Source: Chionis minor
Taxonomy: Eukaryota > Chordata > Aves > Charadriiformes > Chionididae
Length of the DNA: 64,000 nucleotides
Direction: 5' to 3'
NCBI GenBank assembly: GCA_013398295.1
Contig: VZSF01009047.1
Span: 248,001 to 312,000 of the forward strand
The notes beneath the pieces were generated by a model, which had not been told where the DNA came from, did not search any database, and was given only the letters and a program-made list of their open reading frames with translations. Position 1 is the first letter of the stretch. Every line of letters begins with the position of its first letter. Below are positions 13,189 to 26,665 of the stretch, piece after piece. Both the position numbers and the translations under genes were made by a program.

Positions 13189-13750
13189 CTCCTCCAGGAG
13201 GAAAGAAAGGGAAACCATCTGTCTTCCATCTCCTCTGGATCTTCTGGAGCTGAAGGGAGTTTGAGAGCTGCCTAACTCCTTTTTGTTCCCTCTCCCCTGA
13301 CTTGCTCTCAGCGCTGACAAAGGGGAGGACACTGTTGCAGGTGGAGCAGGTTGAGCCTCCCAGGAGCTACTGGCAGCTCAGCTGGCTTGGTAAGTCCCTG
13401 ACGGATGCTTGGATGGAAATGCAAATCCTGTGTTGTGGAAATGGAGGAGAGAGGGCGACAAAGGAATCCAGAGGGGATCCCAAGAGAATGAAACTTGGCT
13501 ACTTGTGCCCTAGAAATTTGGCTGTTCTGGTCCTTGAGCCTTGTGCTAGCACCAGGATCAGCAAAGACACTCACAGCTATTGTCCTTCTGAAAACCTGTA
13601 AATGCTTACTAACTCTGCTCTGCCTTACTGCTCCCAGCCCCTTATCACTGCTCTCTGAAACTCTGACGATTCCTCACAGCTTCCCCAGATCTCCCTAATG
13701 TCTGTTCCCCTTGAACTGACTTTTCACTGTCACAAAATTAAAAGTCTTTG
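13189..13750. other. GC-richer unique segment with an exon-like interval
   Basis: This segment is visibly richer in G and C than its surroundings. It contains a good polypyrimidine tract ending ctctcag at 13311, a 78-nt interval (13312-13389) open in one frame, and a consensus donor gtaagt at 13390. I do not recognise the peptide (LTKGRTLLQVEQ...). No second exon can be paired with it from sequence alone, so it is not called as a gene. Confidence 0.35.
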
Positions 13751-14395
13751 ACGTTAATGTTAAAGAAAAATAAAATTATGGTGTATCTCCTACTAGATGT
13801 AGGAAAAATCAGTTCTGCCTACATGGCTCGTGTTGTATGAGCTCTGATATTCACAATCTCTACACTAGAGTAGTTTTAAGGTATTGTCCAATGTCCACAC
13901 AAAGTGAGAGTTTCAAGCCATTTTCTACTTTAACACATAGATATGAAGCTATAAGAAAGTTTGTTCAGTGTCATCCAGGACAATCAAGAGTCTTTATCCT
14001 TGCTGATAATCCTTTGAGCCATCTGATCCTCTACTAACTTCTTTCTTAATGCAAGGGCTCAAAAACAACATTTCTGCATTATACATGACAGCATTTTACT
14101 TTAAATTGAAATAGAATCTCACAGTCCATTGGTACATTAGTTTGACTGTAAATCATAGTCTGAATTATACTGTTCCCATAAATTTTTTAGACCATAGGAT
14201 TGAATTCAAATCTGAGATATCTCTTATCACACATAATCAGTTGCTGTGGTTTTTTAGTTCAGTGTCGAACTAATCACCTATTCATGGAATTGTGTAATTG
14301 TGACCTTAATCTTTCAAAATAACACTTACTCCTAAGGAAAAAGCTGCAATCATTCCAATTTTCAGTATAGATATTTTTACAGGATGGCAGAATTA
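13751..14395. other. Unique AT-rich noncoding DNA
   Basis: Nothing recognisable was seen here. Confidence 0.55.
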
Positions 14396-15375
14396 CTGAG
14401 GTTGGACGAGACCTCTGGATATCCCTAGTCCAATCCCCTGTTCTGAGCTGGGGCAGCTAGAGCAGGTTGATCACAGACGTGTCAGGCGGGGTTTTGAATA
14501 TTTCCATGGGTGGAGACTCCACAGCCTCTCAGGGAGCCTATTCCAACTTGTTTGACCTACCTTACAGTAAAAAAAAAAGAAAAAGTTTTCTTGTGTTCAG
14601 ATGGAATTTAGTGTTTTTTAATTTGTGCCTACTGTCTCTTATCCTGTCAGTGGGCACCACTGAGAAGAGTTTAACTCCACCTTCTTTACTCCACTCCTCC
14701 AGTGATTTATACACATTGATAGGATCACCCTGGAGCCTTCTCTTTTCCAGGCTGAACAGTCCCAGCGCTCTCAGCCTTTTCTCATCTAACAAATGCTCCA
14801 ATCCTGTCTCTGTCTCTTGTACCAGGAGCCAAGAACTGGACACATCACTCCAGGTGTGACTCACCAGTGCTGAGCAGAGATAAAGGATCACACCTGCTGT
14901 CAATATTCTTCCTAATGGACCTAAGGAGGCTGTTGGCTTTGTGTGCTGCAAGGGCACTATGCTGGCTCATGTAGAACTTGGTGTTTACCAGAATCACCAG
15001 GGTTTTTCTGCCAAGCAGTTTTCCAGCTGTTTGGAGCCACCCTGTAATGGTACCTGAGGTTATAGCTCCCCAGGTGCAGGAGTCAGCTTTTCCCTTTTTT
15101 GGATTGATGGTGTTCCTCTGCCCATTTCTCCAGCCTGTCAAGGTCCTTCTGAATGGCAGCATGACACACTGGTATATCAGCCTCTTCTCTCAGAGGAGCT
15201 TCATCTGCAAACTTGCTCAGAATTTACTTGGTCCCATATTCCAGGTTGTTAATGAAGAATTTAGAGAGTTTTGCCCCTGGTACCCCTGTCATTGGTACCC
15301 CTGGGGCACATCATTAGCATGTGGCCTCCAGCTTGACTTTGTGGAGCTGATTACAACCCTCTGGGACTGCTAAGT
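14396..15375 (-). mobile_element. CR1 LINE, ~980 bp 3' portion, antisense
   Basis: This is the longest CR1 copy in the window, reverse-oriented. Its 3' end is at 14396 (aggatggcagaattactgag, the complement of the CR1 terminus). Reading the minus strand, the frame at 14562-14957 holds the reverse-transcriptase carboxy-terminal motifs RALGLFSLEKRRLQGDPINV and LFSVVPTDRIRD. A second, frame-shifted piece at 14845-15162 holds further upstream ORF2 sequence (VNTKFYMSQHSALAAHKAN). Loss of a single frame between the two pieces shows decay. The copy is 5'-truncated at about 15375. It lacks the endonuclease and most of the polymerase, so it cannot move. Confidence 0.92.
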
Positions 15376-18300
15376 CAGCAGATTCCATTCCTTTTATTTA
15401 CCCTCATGCCTTCTTACACCAGTGGGGCCTTCTTTCTTCCTCTTCCTTCTTTTAATTACAGTATAAGCTTATAAAATAGCAGAGCTAAAAATTTACTTTA
15501 TATATCTTTTTGATGTTAGGAATTACAATTCTAAATGAAAAAAAAAAAACCTCACCAAACCCAACATTGTTCTCTTCCAGTTAGGGAACCAAAGTGAAAG
15601 AAGTCTGGTAGTATATTGGTCTTTGTAGGCAAAATACATCAAATTGGATTATCTGGAATTGTCGTTAAATCCATGAGCAGAAGTGATGCTTTCTACTCCT
15701 CCAGGCAGGGCCTGATTAGAGGTAAGTATACTCATTAAACCCTTCCAACAGATGGCAGTCTACAGTTATACTTTGGGATTCTCTCTGTTTTTTCAAGAGC
15801 AAAACAAGATGATGCATTCTGCATAAAGCTGTAGTTCACTGTATAAGTAGGCTCACTGCTGTGCACATCAGGATAACTCTCATGATACATGGAGGTAACA
15901 CAATGGAAATCGCAGTTTAGAGATCCAATTTATCTTGCTGTGAATGGAATTGCATCCACTACAGACAGCAATTAGTTTTGTTCTAGAACAGTGTTATAGA
16001 AATGGGATATTGCAAAACTATTTGCAAACTACTAAGCATTCACATAGCTTAAGTTCATGGAGTTTAGAAAAATGCTAATTCCTGTTATGCAAAGGAGAAC
16101 AAAGGATTCTTAACCAACTGCAGCCAAAAGGTCAGATCACAACTGCTGAGGTAATGAAGCAAAAGCTTCCTTCAACTTTAGTTACTTATACAGTTTATAA
16201 AAGCATAATATTCTGTGGATACCTCTTCCTTGCTACACTGAGTTTCTGTCACAGATGAATTATGGATAGCTCTATTTTAATTCTATACCTTCATACCAGT
16301 GTCTGTAGCCCGAAGACTGATAAACAAATGACGCTTGATATTGAAGTACTCGAACACTGATTTTTCCCTCTGTGCTTTCACAAATGTTATATAGAAAGTT
16401 CATTCATAAGGTAAATATATGCCACCAGTCCTGCAGAAGCTTTAGTATGCTAATGCTTAGGTAGGTATTTCCTGCTCACATTTAAGACAGTGACAGATGG
16501 ATTTGTGTATCAGGTCTTATGAGCTGATTACCTATGACAGAAGGAAATGGGACTTAATACTGTAAGAAGTTTCTGATACTCTCATATTTTGTCTGCATAT
16601 GAACCATCCTTCTAGCAGAGATTAACTTTTTCTTTAAATAATGTGTTTATACATTTTTCATTGCTTTCCCTCTTCCTAAATTCATGCTCAGTGTTACTCC
16701 TCAAGGCAGACAGAAACATATAACAGACATCATAGAGCTCAGCAGACCTAGTTGCTGGGAAGTATAGGAGCTTATGCATTTCACTCATAACAATTACAAA
16801 CTATGCCGTTTGTTTCCCTGGGAAAATTCATTATCAGAAAATAGTGTTTGTCAGGGTTCCTCTACATTTTTACCTTAGAATTACCTCTCTTTTGAGAATA
16901 ATTTTTTTTTTCTTTTTAATGGGAAATTTTTAATTAGATTCATAACTCATTTGTTTCCCTATAATCACTTCTCTAGACAGAGAAATGTCCATAACCAATG
17001 TTTTGAGGATTGCATCCTGTAATTTTCTATTACAAGGCAAATGCAACCTTCATCTGAATCATGCATGGAAGGAACAGTATAGATATTTGTATCCATGACA
17101 CATGTCTCAGGTGGATGCACTTAACTAGCCAATGCTAATGCAGAAGTCCCTTTGCTCCACCCCACTTCCCTTCAACTGAAACCTGCCAAGAGTCTCTGGT
17201 GCACAAAATCACCCTATTCTAGAATAAAAGGCTAGAATAACACGGAGGGCAGTGTTTACCGAAGAAATTATGTCAAAATCTTTAATCCAGGTCAATTTCT
17301 TTGGACAGAGACAGATGACTGCATGTTGTTTTAGTGTGGTTTACTGAGTTAGTGCCTGTTGGAAGTAAGTCTACTCACTACAAGTCTGAGCAAGTCTGTA
17401 CTGATACTAATACTTAGCTCCTACATATATTTTTCTATTCATAAGTCTTAAAGGGGGTGTCGGTTCCTTGTTTTACAAGTAGAGGAAGTCCTAGTAGAGA
17501 AACTGAGAAATGGTGAGGAAGATGGACTGCGTCAGGACTCCCTCTGTATCCTAAGCTCATGTTCCCACTGGTTTAAGAGCTTATGATCTTTTCTACCAAG
17601 TTCCAAGTGCACAATCTAAAAGCAAGATGAGTTATAAATATTTAGAAAAAAAACAAGTTTCCACAAAACTCATCCTAGAAACATTGAGAAGAATTACCTT
17701 ATCTTTCTAAGCTGTCTGAATGTCACCTAGAAAAAAGAAAAACAGATGCAGACAATAACTAAAACCAGCCACCTCAGAAGGATGATTTACTTATTCTATT
17801 ACAGGTAAAGAAAGACACGGCATGAATTTCCTAGTGGGCAGGTTTGATCCAGTAATTTAAAAATACAGATTTAGTACCTTTTGAGGTACATAGCTTGTTG
17901 TATCACAGAGACATCCATATAAGGCTGGCAAACCCAAACCCAAAAGTTCTTCGTACTTCTGGCTATCCAAGTGGGATAGCTTAAGACATGTAGAGTAGCA
18001 TTAGTGACCTGTGCATGGGCAACAAAATAAAGCCTGAAATGTTTGTTATTCTTCCCTAGCTAGTAAAAACCTTAAAAGTAATTCTTTGGTGACTAAAGAA
18101 GGATCCAATCCACTCAGACTTGTCACACATCACACATTCATAATGTGCCAGAGCCCCTCTTCTGCCATGCATCATTACCATGGAAAAAGTAGTTGCACAC
18201 CTGGCTTAACCACTTTGAAAAGATGTTGCCTGTCTTACATCTGGAGTGTGACAGGGTAAGATCAGTTTGTTGAAAGGTCTACTTCAATACCTTTCCCAAG

Positions 18301-19372
18301 CAAGCCAAAAATGTGCCCATAATTCTACGCAAAACAACTACAATGGCTGAGGTGCTGAAGAAGCTTTAAAACAGGTGCAGTACAGGAGGGTGAGTGATAT
18401 CATTTTACTTCTATTGCCTGGGTTACCTGACAAACAGGTAAGAAATCTGAGAGCACTGAGTCTCTGTCTGGACTAAGGCTTTAATTGGATAATGAGGGGA
18501 GCTAATGGACTGCTATGTGCTAGTTTGGTCATGAGTTCACAATGCTGAGCTCAATATTAGCCATGTTTTACCTGCTGCCAAAGTAAAAAAATCCCAGAAA
18601 GCCAAGACCAGCAGGCAGCATTTCAAGACTATGTCTGTAGAAAAAATGTTTCCCATCCATGCCTCACAGATTGTCTACCAAGAAATCAATGGAGTCAAAT
18701 AACTCGTGTCAATTTTGGACACCGTTTACATTTTATAGGCTTGGATTTTGATTCTTATATTGATTTTATGTTGATATAAATCCTTCACTTCAAAGGAGCT
18801 ACTTGATTTAAATCTGTAACAGAACATAACAGGACCTATTTGCTTTCATTAAGGTCTTTTGACTTCACTGGTGCCGGTATTAAACATGAATGGTCAGAGG
18901 ACTTCACCATAAATATTAAAAGTACTTAATTTCATTTTAAGTACATGCCACATAATTACATTGCTAAGGCGAATTCATTCTGCAGACTACATTGGTGCTA
19001 ATTGCAAGTAAAAAGAAGACAAAAGGAAGAAAGCTCAAAAAAGATGTAAATCTTGACAGCTAGAAAAAAACAAATTTGGATAACTCAGTACATATATAGA
19101 AGAAAAAAAATAAGTAAATCAAATCAGATATTCCAACTGTTCCTTTTAGGTCCCTTAGAGCTATGACAATGTATGTATGTGTCTGTGTCTGTGTGCATAT
19201 AGAAATAAAGATGAATGTGCTATATATGTATGTAGACTCATTATGTATTTATATATTAAAGTTGGGGAGGAGGACTAGTGGATCTAGATAGGAAAAAAAG
19301 ACTGCATCAGAGCTCAACTCCTTAAGTCTTTCCTCCGTCTGAACATAAGACTATGAATGAAGCTCAGTCACT
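15376..19372. other. Unique AT-rich noncoding DNA
   Basis: No open frame of note over ~4 kb and no recognised transposon. One exon-like interval (15629-15721) is discussed in the findings. A short TGTATG/TGTCTG-rich run lies near 19171-19197. Confidence 0.6.
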
Positions 19373-22300
19373 TTACCATTTGGCAATGGGATTGGTACTT
19401 CTCTTAAGGGAAAAGGCCATTTTATCTTGAGGGATTGAGAATGAGAAATAGCAGTGCAAAATTTTGAAAAGTGATAATGAAGAATTTTTCAGTTTAAATC
19501 TTTTGAAAGTAAATTTCAGTTTTATGACTGCAGAAGTATTGGTAGTAATTTTTTTAGGTTCAGAGACCATTTCTTGTTCCGTAAACAGGTTTTATACAGG
19601 AACCCACTGGGCTTCAGGATATGCAGCTGTTTGACAGCTTTGCTGTGCACACTTGGCAGGAGCTGCCCTCTCCTTGGTGCCTCCTCATGCTGGTCAGCTC
19701 TGGAATGAGGAGAGGACTGTTGTCAGCAGCAGCTGCCTGTTCTTCAAGGATTTCACAATGTATTCCTTTCTTCCATACTCCCAGTACTTGGGGAAATTTT
19801 GGACAATGTAACTAGAATAAAACCACATGTAAAATTGTAGAACACTGCAGTGAACTGATACATTTAATCTTTTTCTGTCAACTTTGACGGTTGAGATGCT
19901 GCCTCTCCTGCTGCTCCCTCTCCTTTCACGAAGCCCTGCATTTTTTTCATGTTGTATGGCCAAAACTTTTTTTCCAGTTCTGCTCTTTAACAAGCTTATT
20001 TTCTTTTCCAGCTACCACCTATCCATCTTTTTGTTGTCTTTTTCTGTCACACAACACAGTTTTATACTTGTTGCTTTCTCTGAAAGATGGGCCTTGGGTA
20101 AGGGCATAAAGACCTCATAAGGACAATTAGTAATAGTTTGTAAAACTCCCCTCCTTTTCACAAGTCACCCTGTCTGGATGTGTCTGATTTTTTGGCTAGT
20201 GAAAAACCATGAATATTTTTGTCTTGCAGAAAAAAAATCACAATTTATATCCTTGTCCTTAAGGAGGTAGCAGAGAGAAAAAGGAGAAAGTATAAAAGAT
20301 GTTGAAAATTACTTTAGACGTCTCTTGTGCTGCCAGTATCATCCTGCCTGACTTCCATTCCACAATTCATTATCACAAGTTCATGAATTCACAGGTGTTT
20401 ACAATACTAAAAATATGGTAGTAACAGCTTTGGTATGCATTGACAGAACTTTAGGGCTGTAGAGAAGGAATATCCTTTGCTCTGTAGATTTGATTCAGTA
20501 GGGTCTCAGCAAATGCTGGAAGAAAGACTGATGGCTTCACGTTAAATGCTTGTAAGTGCTGTTACTCAGCTGTGTTATGCTGTGAACTTATATTCATTCT
20601 TCACCACGTTTGTTGTGTTTTGGAAGATAAAATTACTTGCCAAATAATTAACCCCTTGTATACCCTGCTACTCTGTTCTCACCTTGGAAATAGTGACTAT
20701 TGCTTGTTGTAAGGAATCATAGAAATTAAAAAAGTCTCAGACCCATCTGTGATAATAGGAATGACACAGCTGAAGCCTTGCCACTCAGGACCTCCTACTT
20801 TGGACAATTTGTGTGTTTGCTGGAGGACATAATATCACCATTGATTGCAGTCCTCTCAGTGACAGGCACATAAAAGCTAATGCAGCTTTCTAATACCAAT
20901 GAACATTCATTAGGGTCTTGAGAGATAATGATGATCAGAACCTGGAAGGACAATCACAACTCAAAGGGCAGATGATGACAGAATGGGACTGTAGGGTGTG
21001 AAATTTTGGTCAGTCTTTCTAGGAGGCAAGATGCTGGGTAAAACCAGATTAAAACTTCACAGAAAAAAATATAAAGTTCTGGACATGAAGAGAAAAATGA
21101 TTAAATAATTACTCATGGATCATGTGCCAGTTATTCCATTAATAAGATTCTTGGAACCATAGTCACATCTTTAGGCTTTTAAGCTATGTCTGTTACTAAA
21201 AAAGGGAAAAGGGATGAGCTGGAGTACTGGACTGTGATTATGCATGATGCTATGCCATGAATAGCTAGCATGCAATTGGCATGATAATGACCCTGGCCAA
21301 TTAGCCCTTTCTGAGAGATGGCTGGGCAAGGGTTGGGGGATTTAATGCACCAGGGACCATTTCCAAAATCAATATGCATGAGCCTGAATGAAGTTTTTTC
21401 TTCCCTGCCTCTCAGGACAGGTCTCCAAGACTGTTTCAGGTGTTTCTCAAACACCTCTATATTTTCTTAATCCATAAATTAGTGAAATAAAAGCACATCA
21501 CACCCCAAACCCAAGGACCCTCAGTTTCACACTGCCAAAACACCACTTTGAGTGTCTATAATGTAACCCTTAAAATATTTTGGACCTTTTAACTTAAGAA
21601 AACAGCAGGAATGAGAACCATGGTTTAGAAGCAGAAGGTTCTAGCATGGCACCAGAGGGTGTCCACGAGCCAGCACTGTGCAGCATGAATGTAGCTTTCT
21701 GGGCTACTTGATGTCTATTTTATTTAGCAGTGGGCAGGTGGTCCTAGAGGCTTTACATATTTTGTATGTTAAAATGTTTATTAAAATGCTCAGCTGTTTG
21801 GTAGATTTCTTTCTCTTCTCTCCCTCCAGCACCTGGGTAATTAGACTATTTTATTATTATTCTTTTAATTTCAGTAGTCACAGGCCTATTTATGTAACTG
21901 TAGGTAATCTTTAGGTGGAAGCATCCTTGAAAATTGCATTTCACTAGCAAAAGATACAAGAACTGATTTTTTACATTTCTTTTTCATATCTATACATTCC
22001 TCATTCTATACTCAGTGAATATAGTGCTGACATTTTAACTATAGTATCCCCTTTATCACTTGCCTCTTTTATGTTGGCAGTACTTTGTACACCAGTGTCA
22101 CATATCCTAGTAGTTCCTTCTCTGTTTCTGGAGAAGAGACATTATTATACCTCAAATCTTGGCACTCTCCATCCTTGATTGTCTTTAGTCTTTGCAGAGA
22201 CAGCATTATAGCAGTTCTCATCAATAGCACTTTTCTTTCCAGAATGAGAACTCTAACCATACACCAATTGGACTGGTAGCTTCTCCTAGACTTGGCCTTT

Positions 22301-24130
22301 CAGCTCAGAAAATGTCATTATCAGTGCTTTAAGATAAAAAATAATAAAATTAAAAAAAAAATCTTTTCATGTGAAAGAATATTTCCTGACTTCTGTACCC
22401 TCATTTGCCAACATGTGATACTCTGGAGCTAAGCTGCATTACCATGCCTATAAAAAGAGCAATCATAGCAGTGCAAGCAGCCTTGACTGCCAATATTTCT
22501 TAGTAACCTTTTATATGATAGCAGTGTTGTTACTGCCACAATAGGTTAGGGTATGTCACCGTTTCTATTATATTTGAAACCACATTTTTCAGGGCTTTAT
22601 AACTTTCATACTGTGATAAACACTGAACTGAATCTTTATATATGGCTTGTCAGATAAAATAGATGAAGACATAGTGGCTGGAACTTGGGTGGTATATTAC
22701 AACACAATGGCAAAAGAAAAGACAAGAGCAAGTGGATTTCTCCCATTTGTGATAGTACAAAAGTTAAAAAGTTTAAGATTCTTAAAAGGGAACATAAACT
22801 CTGTTCTGAAATTGGGCTTTGTAGTTTTGATCTTCTTCTCAAAAGAAGATTCCCCAGTTATCTGAGCAAAGTAGAACTAACATCCAAGAGCTCTTGAGAC
22901 CCAGGATGGTCTTACATTTTTACCACTTCTGTTGATTAAACAAGGAAGCTACTCTCTACTGGGGAATACCCCTTGCAAGAGCTGTCAGAACAACACTTTC
23001 AGAGCATGGGAGGGTGTTTCTGAGGGCCGTCTGGCAATACCGACAGGAATGCTAACAGGCAGACTGTCAAAGAATTGGAAAAACTGCATATCTGATTAAA
23101 TAATCTGAATGCGCTCTTGTAAGAAGGTCATGGCACTCCTCCTTCCCATGGGTACCTTTCTGAAGAATTTTCTGTGCAGTGCATGGACTGATACAATAAG
23201 CCAAGATTACAAATGAGCCCTCCTCATCAAAGATGACAACGCAAGTGCTTCCAGCTAAGGTAATAATTCTAATTCATAAATCCAGCCAATAATTGAAGAG
23301 GAAAAAAAAATAAAAAAGAGACACTCAAACAGGATTATGAGATTACTGCAGCCTATCTGAATAGCAACATCATGTCACCAAGGCAGTTATCTCTGTCAAG
23401 TCATTAAGAAGCTAAATCCTGCAAACAACAGGCTGACAGACAAGTGCTTTGTCCCGCCAGAAACTCCTGCCACCATTTCCATCACATTGCTGTGCACCCA
23501 CAGGTTCCTATGCTGATTTCTGGTTGAGAGGAGGAGGACTCAGCTTGGCCTCCCTGTGTTTGAATGAAAGAAGGCTGTGCTCATACCCACACCCTGAGCA
23601 TCCATCAGTGTCTCTGAGTATGTTCAGGGCAACAAATGAGTTCCAGCATTAAATGAAAGTGGAAAAATACCTGTCTGCTCACAAGATCCACACAATGCAA
23701 ACCTTAAAATGACAATTTTTTCTTTTTCCAAGATGTAGGCGTTTTTTTATTGAAGTCAAATAGATAACAGCAAGGCACAGGTGGTTATGTGGACCATTCT
23801 TTAAACTGCAGTAGTGTCCCAAACATACTGACACAATTATAAAGGAACAAACTTTACAAGTGTCTGTGGGGAGATATGTTTCCCAACTGAGACGAAAATC
23901 CTCATGTGATATTAGATTTCCCAAGATTCATAGGCATTATCATGTAACAAACCCCAGCAAGTATTAATAATAAACTTTTAAAGTGGATTTGTTGAATCTA
24001 TGCTCATCCTTCACCTTATTTGCTTGCCCTTAATATTTAACTATTTGAATTTATTCCTGCAAGTCATTGTGTAAATTTAACTTTACATTTATGAAGTGCA
24101 CACTGTTTTCAAAACATGAATATTTACACC
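19373..24130. other. Unique noncoding DNA
   Basis: Short open frames on both strands have no recognisable domains. A weak CR1-terminus-like fragment (gaatcatagaa near 20715) is too short to call. The part around 21180-21460 has an unusual density of ATGCAT, TAATGA and GCATGC-like motifs, but nothing that identifies it. Confidence 0.55.
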
Positions 24131-26193
24131 AGAAGTATTGCATGTTTATGTAAGAAAAGAAAAAAAAAGAGTGATACCTTGGACAATTACAACTAAGCTG
24201 TATAGATCACGTCTAACCCAGCAGACTTTTCTAACTCTTAAGTTCCCATTCATGCTCCAGCTCTGAGTCCACGCTGGGGAATACCCTCTTCTTGGTCCTG
24301 TGTATCTTAGTTTCAATGGGAAAAGTACTTGTGTGGATGAATCAGGTGAAAATTGAAATAAGCTCCAGGACTACATGGTATGCTGGAAAGTACATCTACT
24401 TTGCTGGGCAATAGACACACATTGTTCTATTTGCTATTTAAACAGTTGCAGGGAAATCGTTACAAGAAACCTATAGCTTTATAAGCCATCAAAATTAAAT
24501 TATTTTCAGTAATGAATAGATGAATGAAGATTTAGGAAATGTAATCTGCTCATAGATATTCTACAACACAATCATGCAAAATGCATTGCAGATACATATA
24601 CACTGATAAATTTTATCTCTAATTTAGTGAAAATTGTTTATAGAAAATAATTTTTTGAATGAAAAAAAGTGCATTTGAATTGGAAAATGAAATGCAGAAA
24701 TAAAATTTATCAAGTCAAATCACAGAAATATGCCATGTGGGTGGTACCAATCAAAAGTTCCTGGTTCACAATATTTTTTACAAGATATTTAGAAATTAAT
24801 CACGTACAGAAATCAGTGAGATAAACTTGGTATACAGTTTAAAATAAATTTATGTATTACATACATTTACATACATTTTGCAGCCTGCTACAGATAGCGT
24901 ATGAATTGAGAAGCAAACTTTAATTAATATAGCTATTGAATATTATTCGTCCAGTTTGGCAGTCATCTGAATTTGGAGTTATCTTCATGTAAAAAATTTA
25001 ATCTATCTATGCAGGAAGAAAACAGTGTAATAAAAACATCAAAGAAAAAAAAACCCTGCTGTGCTCAAAACATAATTTTGCATAACACATTAATGAGAAA
25101 CAATAGTTAATAAAAATCTAATCATTATGGAAACAACAGAGAAACAAAGAGAAGATAAAGCATCTGAGAAAAACAGTAATATAGGTTTATAAGATTTGTA
25201 CAATTATGTTTCTTTCTTTGGTTTAATTACAAGATAAGGTATTAGTATACATCATTTTTATTGAGCTGGAAGGAAAGCTTTTCTCAATATATTATACAAA
25301 AGAATAAGTTGTTCTTGAATTTCTCTGTTCTTGTCGCTAAGAAAATATACCCCTGAGGTTACTACTGTGATTTACAGCAAACAAATGTGATCAGATTATT
25401 TCTTGAAAAGTTATATTGTGTATGTTAATATTTATAAAAGAAATAAAGCATGCTCTGCATTTTTGTGGTGGAGAGGAATAGAATGTTGATGACCATAACA
25501 GAATCGCTGTAAAAGCTGGATTGATGAGAATAAAGAAGGTAAAAAATGCTTATATATGCTTACTAAATGAGATGACACCATGCTAAAATATTAACACTGT
25601 ATTATTGTTCCTCATTTCCTCAACCCTTTCCACTATTAGTTTAGCATCAAAGATGGTGGTATTCTGTACTCTGACTCATTTTTCATTTCCAGACTAATGG
25701 TGTATTTGCTTTGGACCTATTAAAGAGACTTTAATTCCAAGCCCACAAATTTTATTGCAGTGTTATTGGTAATTGCTTTAAGTGAAGCCTGAAACAATAT
25801 ATGAATAGTGCAGTCTTAGATATTTCTTGGATTTTTTTTTTCTGAACACCAAGAAAACAAGACTAGAAAAATCAGAAGATGAGTATTTTTAAAGAGAAAG
25901 ATTCTCAAATAGATGTTCTCTTTGATTAGATCAGCGTTTATTGACAAATATGGATCCTGAACCTAAGCAATAAAAGATCTAAAATGACATTTTATCACAC
26001 TTCCATTCAGCATCAGCTATAACACACATATTCTAAGCACAAAAGCAGCTTGTGAATTAAAAAACATTAGACAAAATGGAAGAATACATTTGATGAAATA
26101 TTGGCCTAAATTTCACAAAGTGTTTCCCCTACACTTTTTTTTAGCAAAAAGTGGAGACCTAATGTTTTTTTCTACATAGCGTTTTCTGAACAT
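24131..26193. other. Very AT-rich unique DNA
   Basis: This stretch is strongly AT-rich with many AATTAA and TTTATA-type words. No gene, repeat family or open frame of interest is visible. Confidence 0.6.
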
Positions 26194-26658
26194 TGTAGGA
26201 GAATTTCTGGTGGAAAATGGTCATAGCATAATGATGACTGATTTGGACAATCCTGGCCTGTTGTAAGAAAATCGTGCTGGCGCTTGCTTATCTTGAGCCC
26301 GCTCAAGGACATGAAGAGAGAAAGAAAGTTGTTGACAACATTCTCTCCCCAGTATGGAAAGTGGGCGCATGAAGTGACACTGAGAAGAAACCTGACTGCG
26401 TGACTGGCTTTAATGTTCCAATAAAGAAAGACTGTAGGCGCGTACTTTAATGTAACTAACCAATAAGAATCTAACATGTATGCTGTTTGTCGTGTGAAAA
26501 CATATCTCTTGTATAAAAGAGTGCTATGCACTTCAAATAGGGGAACAACAACTCTAGTCGTATCGATGTACTGTTGTTGATTCGGGACCGCTCTTCTCTG
26601 GCAGGCCCTGTTTACAGAACATTACTTTTGCCTTGAAGTTTCATTGTTGGGAAATTCT
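26194..26658 (+). mobile_element. Solo LTR of an endogenous retrovirus
   Basis: The LTR-like unit starts TGTAGGAGAA. It contains a CCAAT box at 26460-26464, a TATA box (tataaaag, 26512-26519) and downstream CpG-containing R/U5-like sequence (ctctagtcgtatcgatgtac, gattcgggaccgc). A 7-bp direct repeat tgaacat lies immediately before it (26187-26193) and after it (26659-26665), as expected of a target-site duplication. The unit as bounded by that repeat does not end in CA, so either the 3' end is slightly eroded or the repeat is coincidental. No internal retroviral sequence follows, hence solo LTR. Confidence 0.7.
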
Positions 26659-26665
26659 TGAACAT

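Noticed and set aside
14978..15373. 131-codon plus-strand open frame
   Set aside because: It is the complement of the antisense CR1 reverse-transcriptase remnant, not a gene.
20715..20760. CR1-terminus-like fragment (gaatcatagaa)
   Set aside because: Only about ten bases match, too few to call an insertion.
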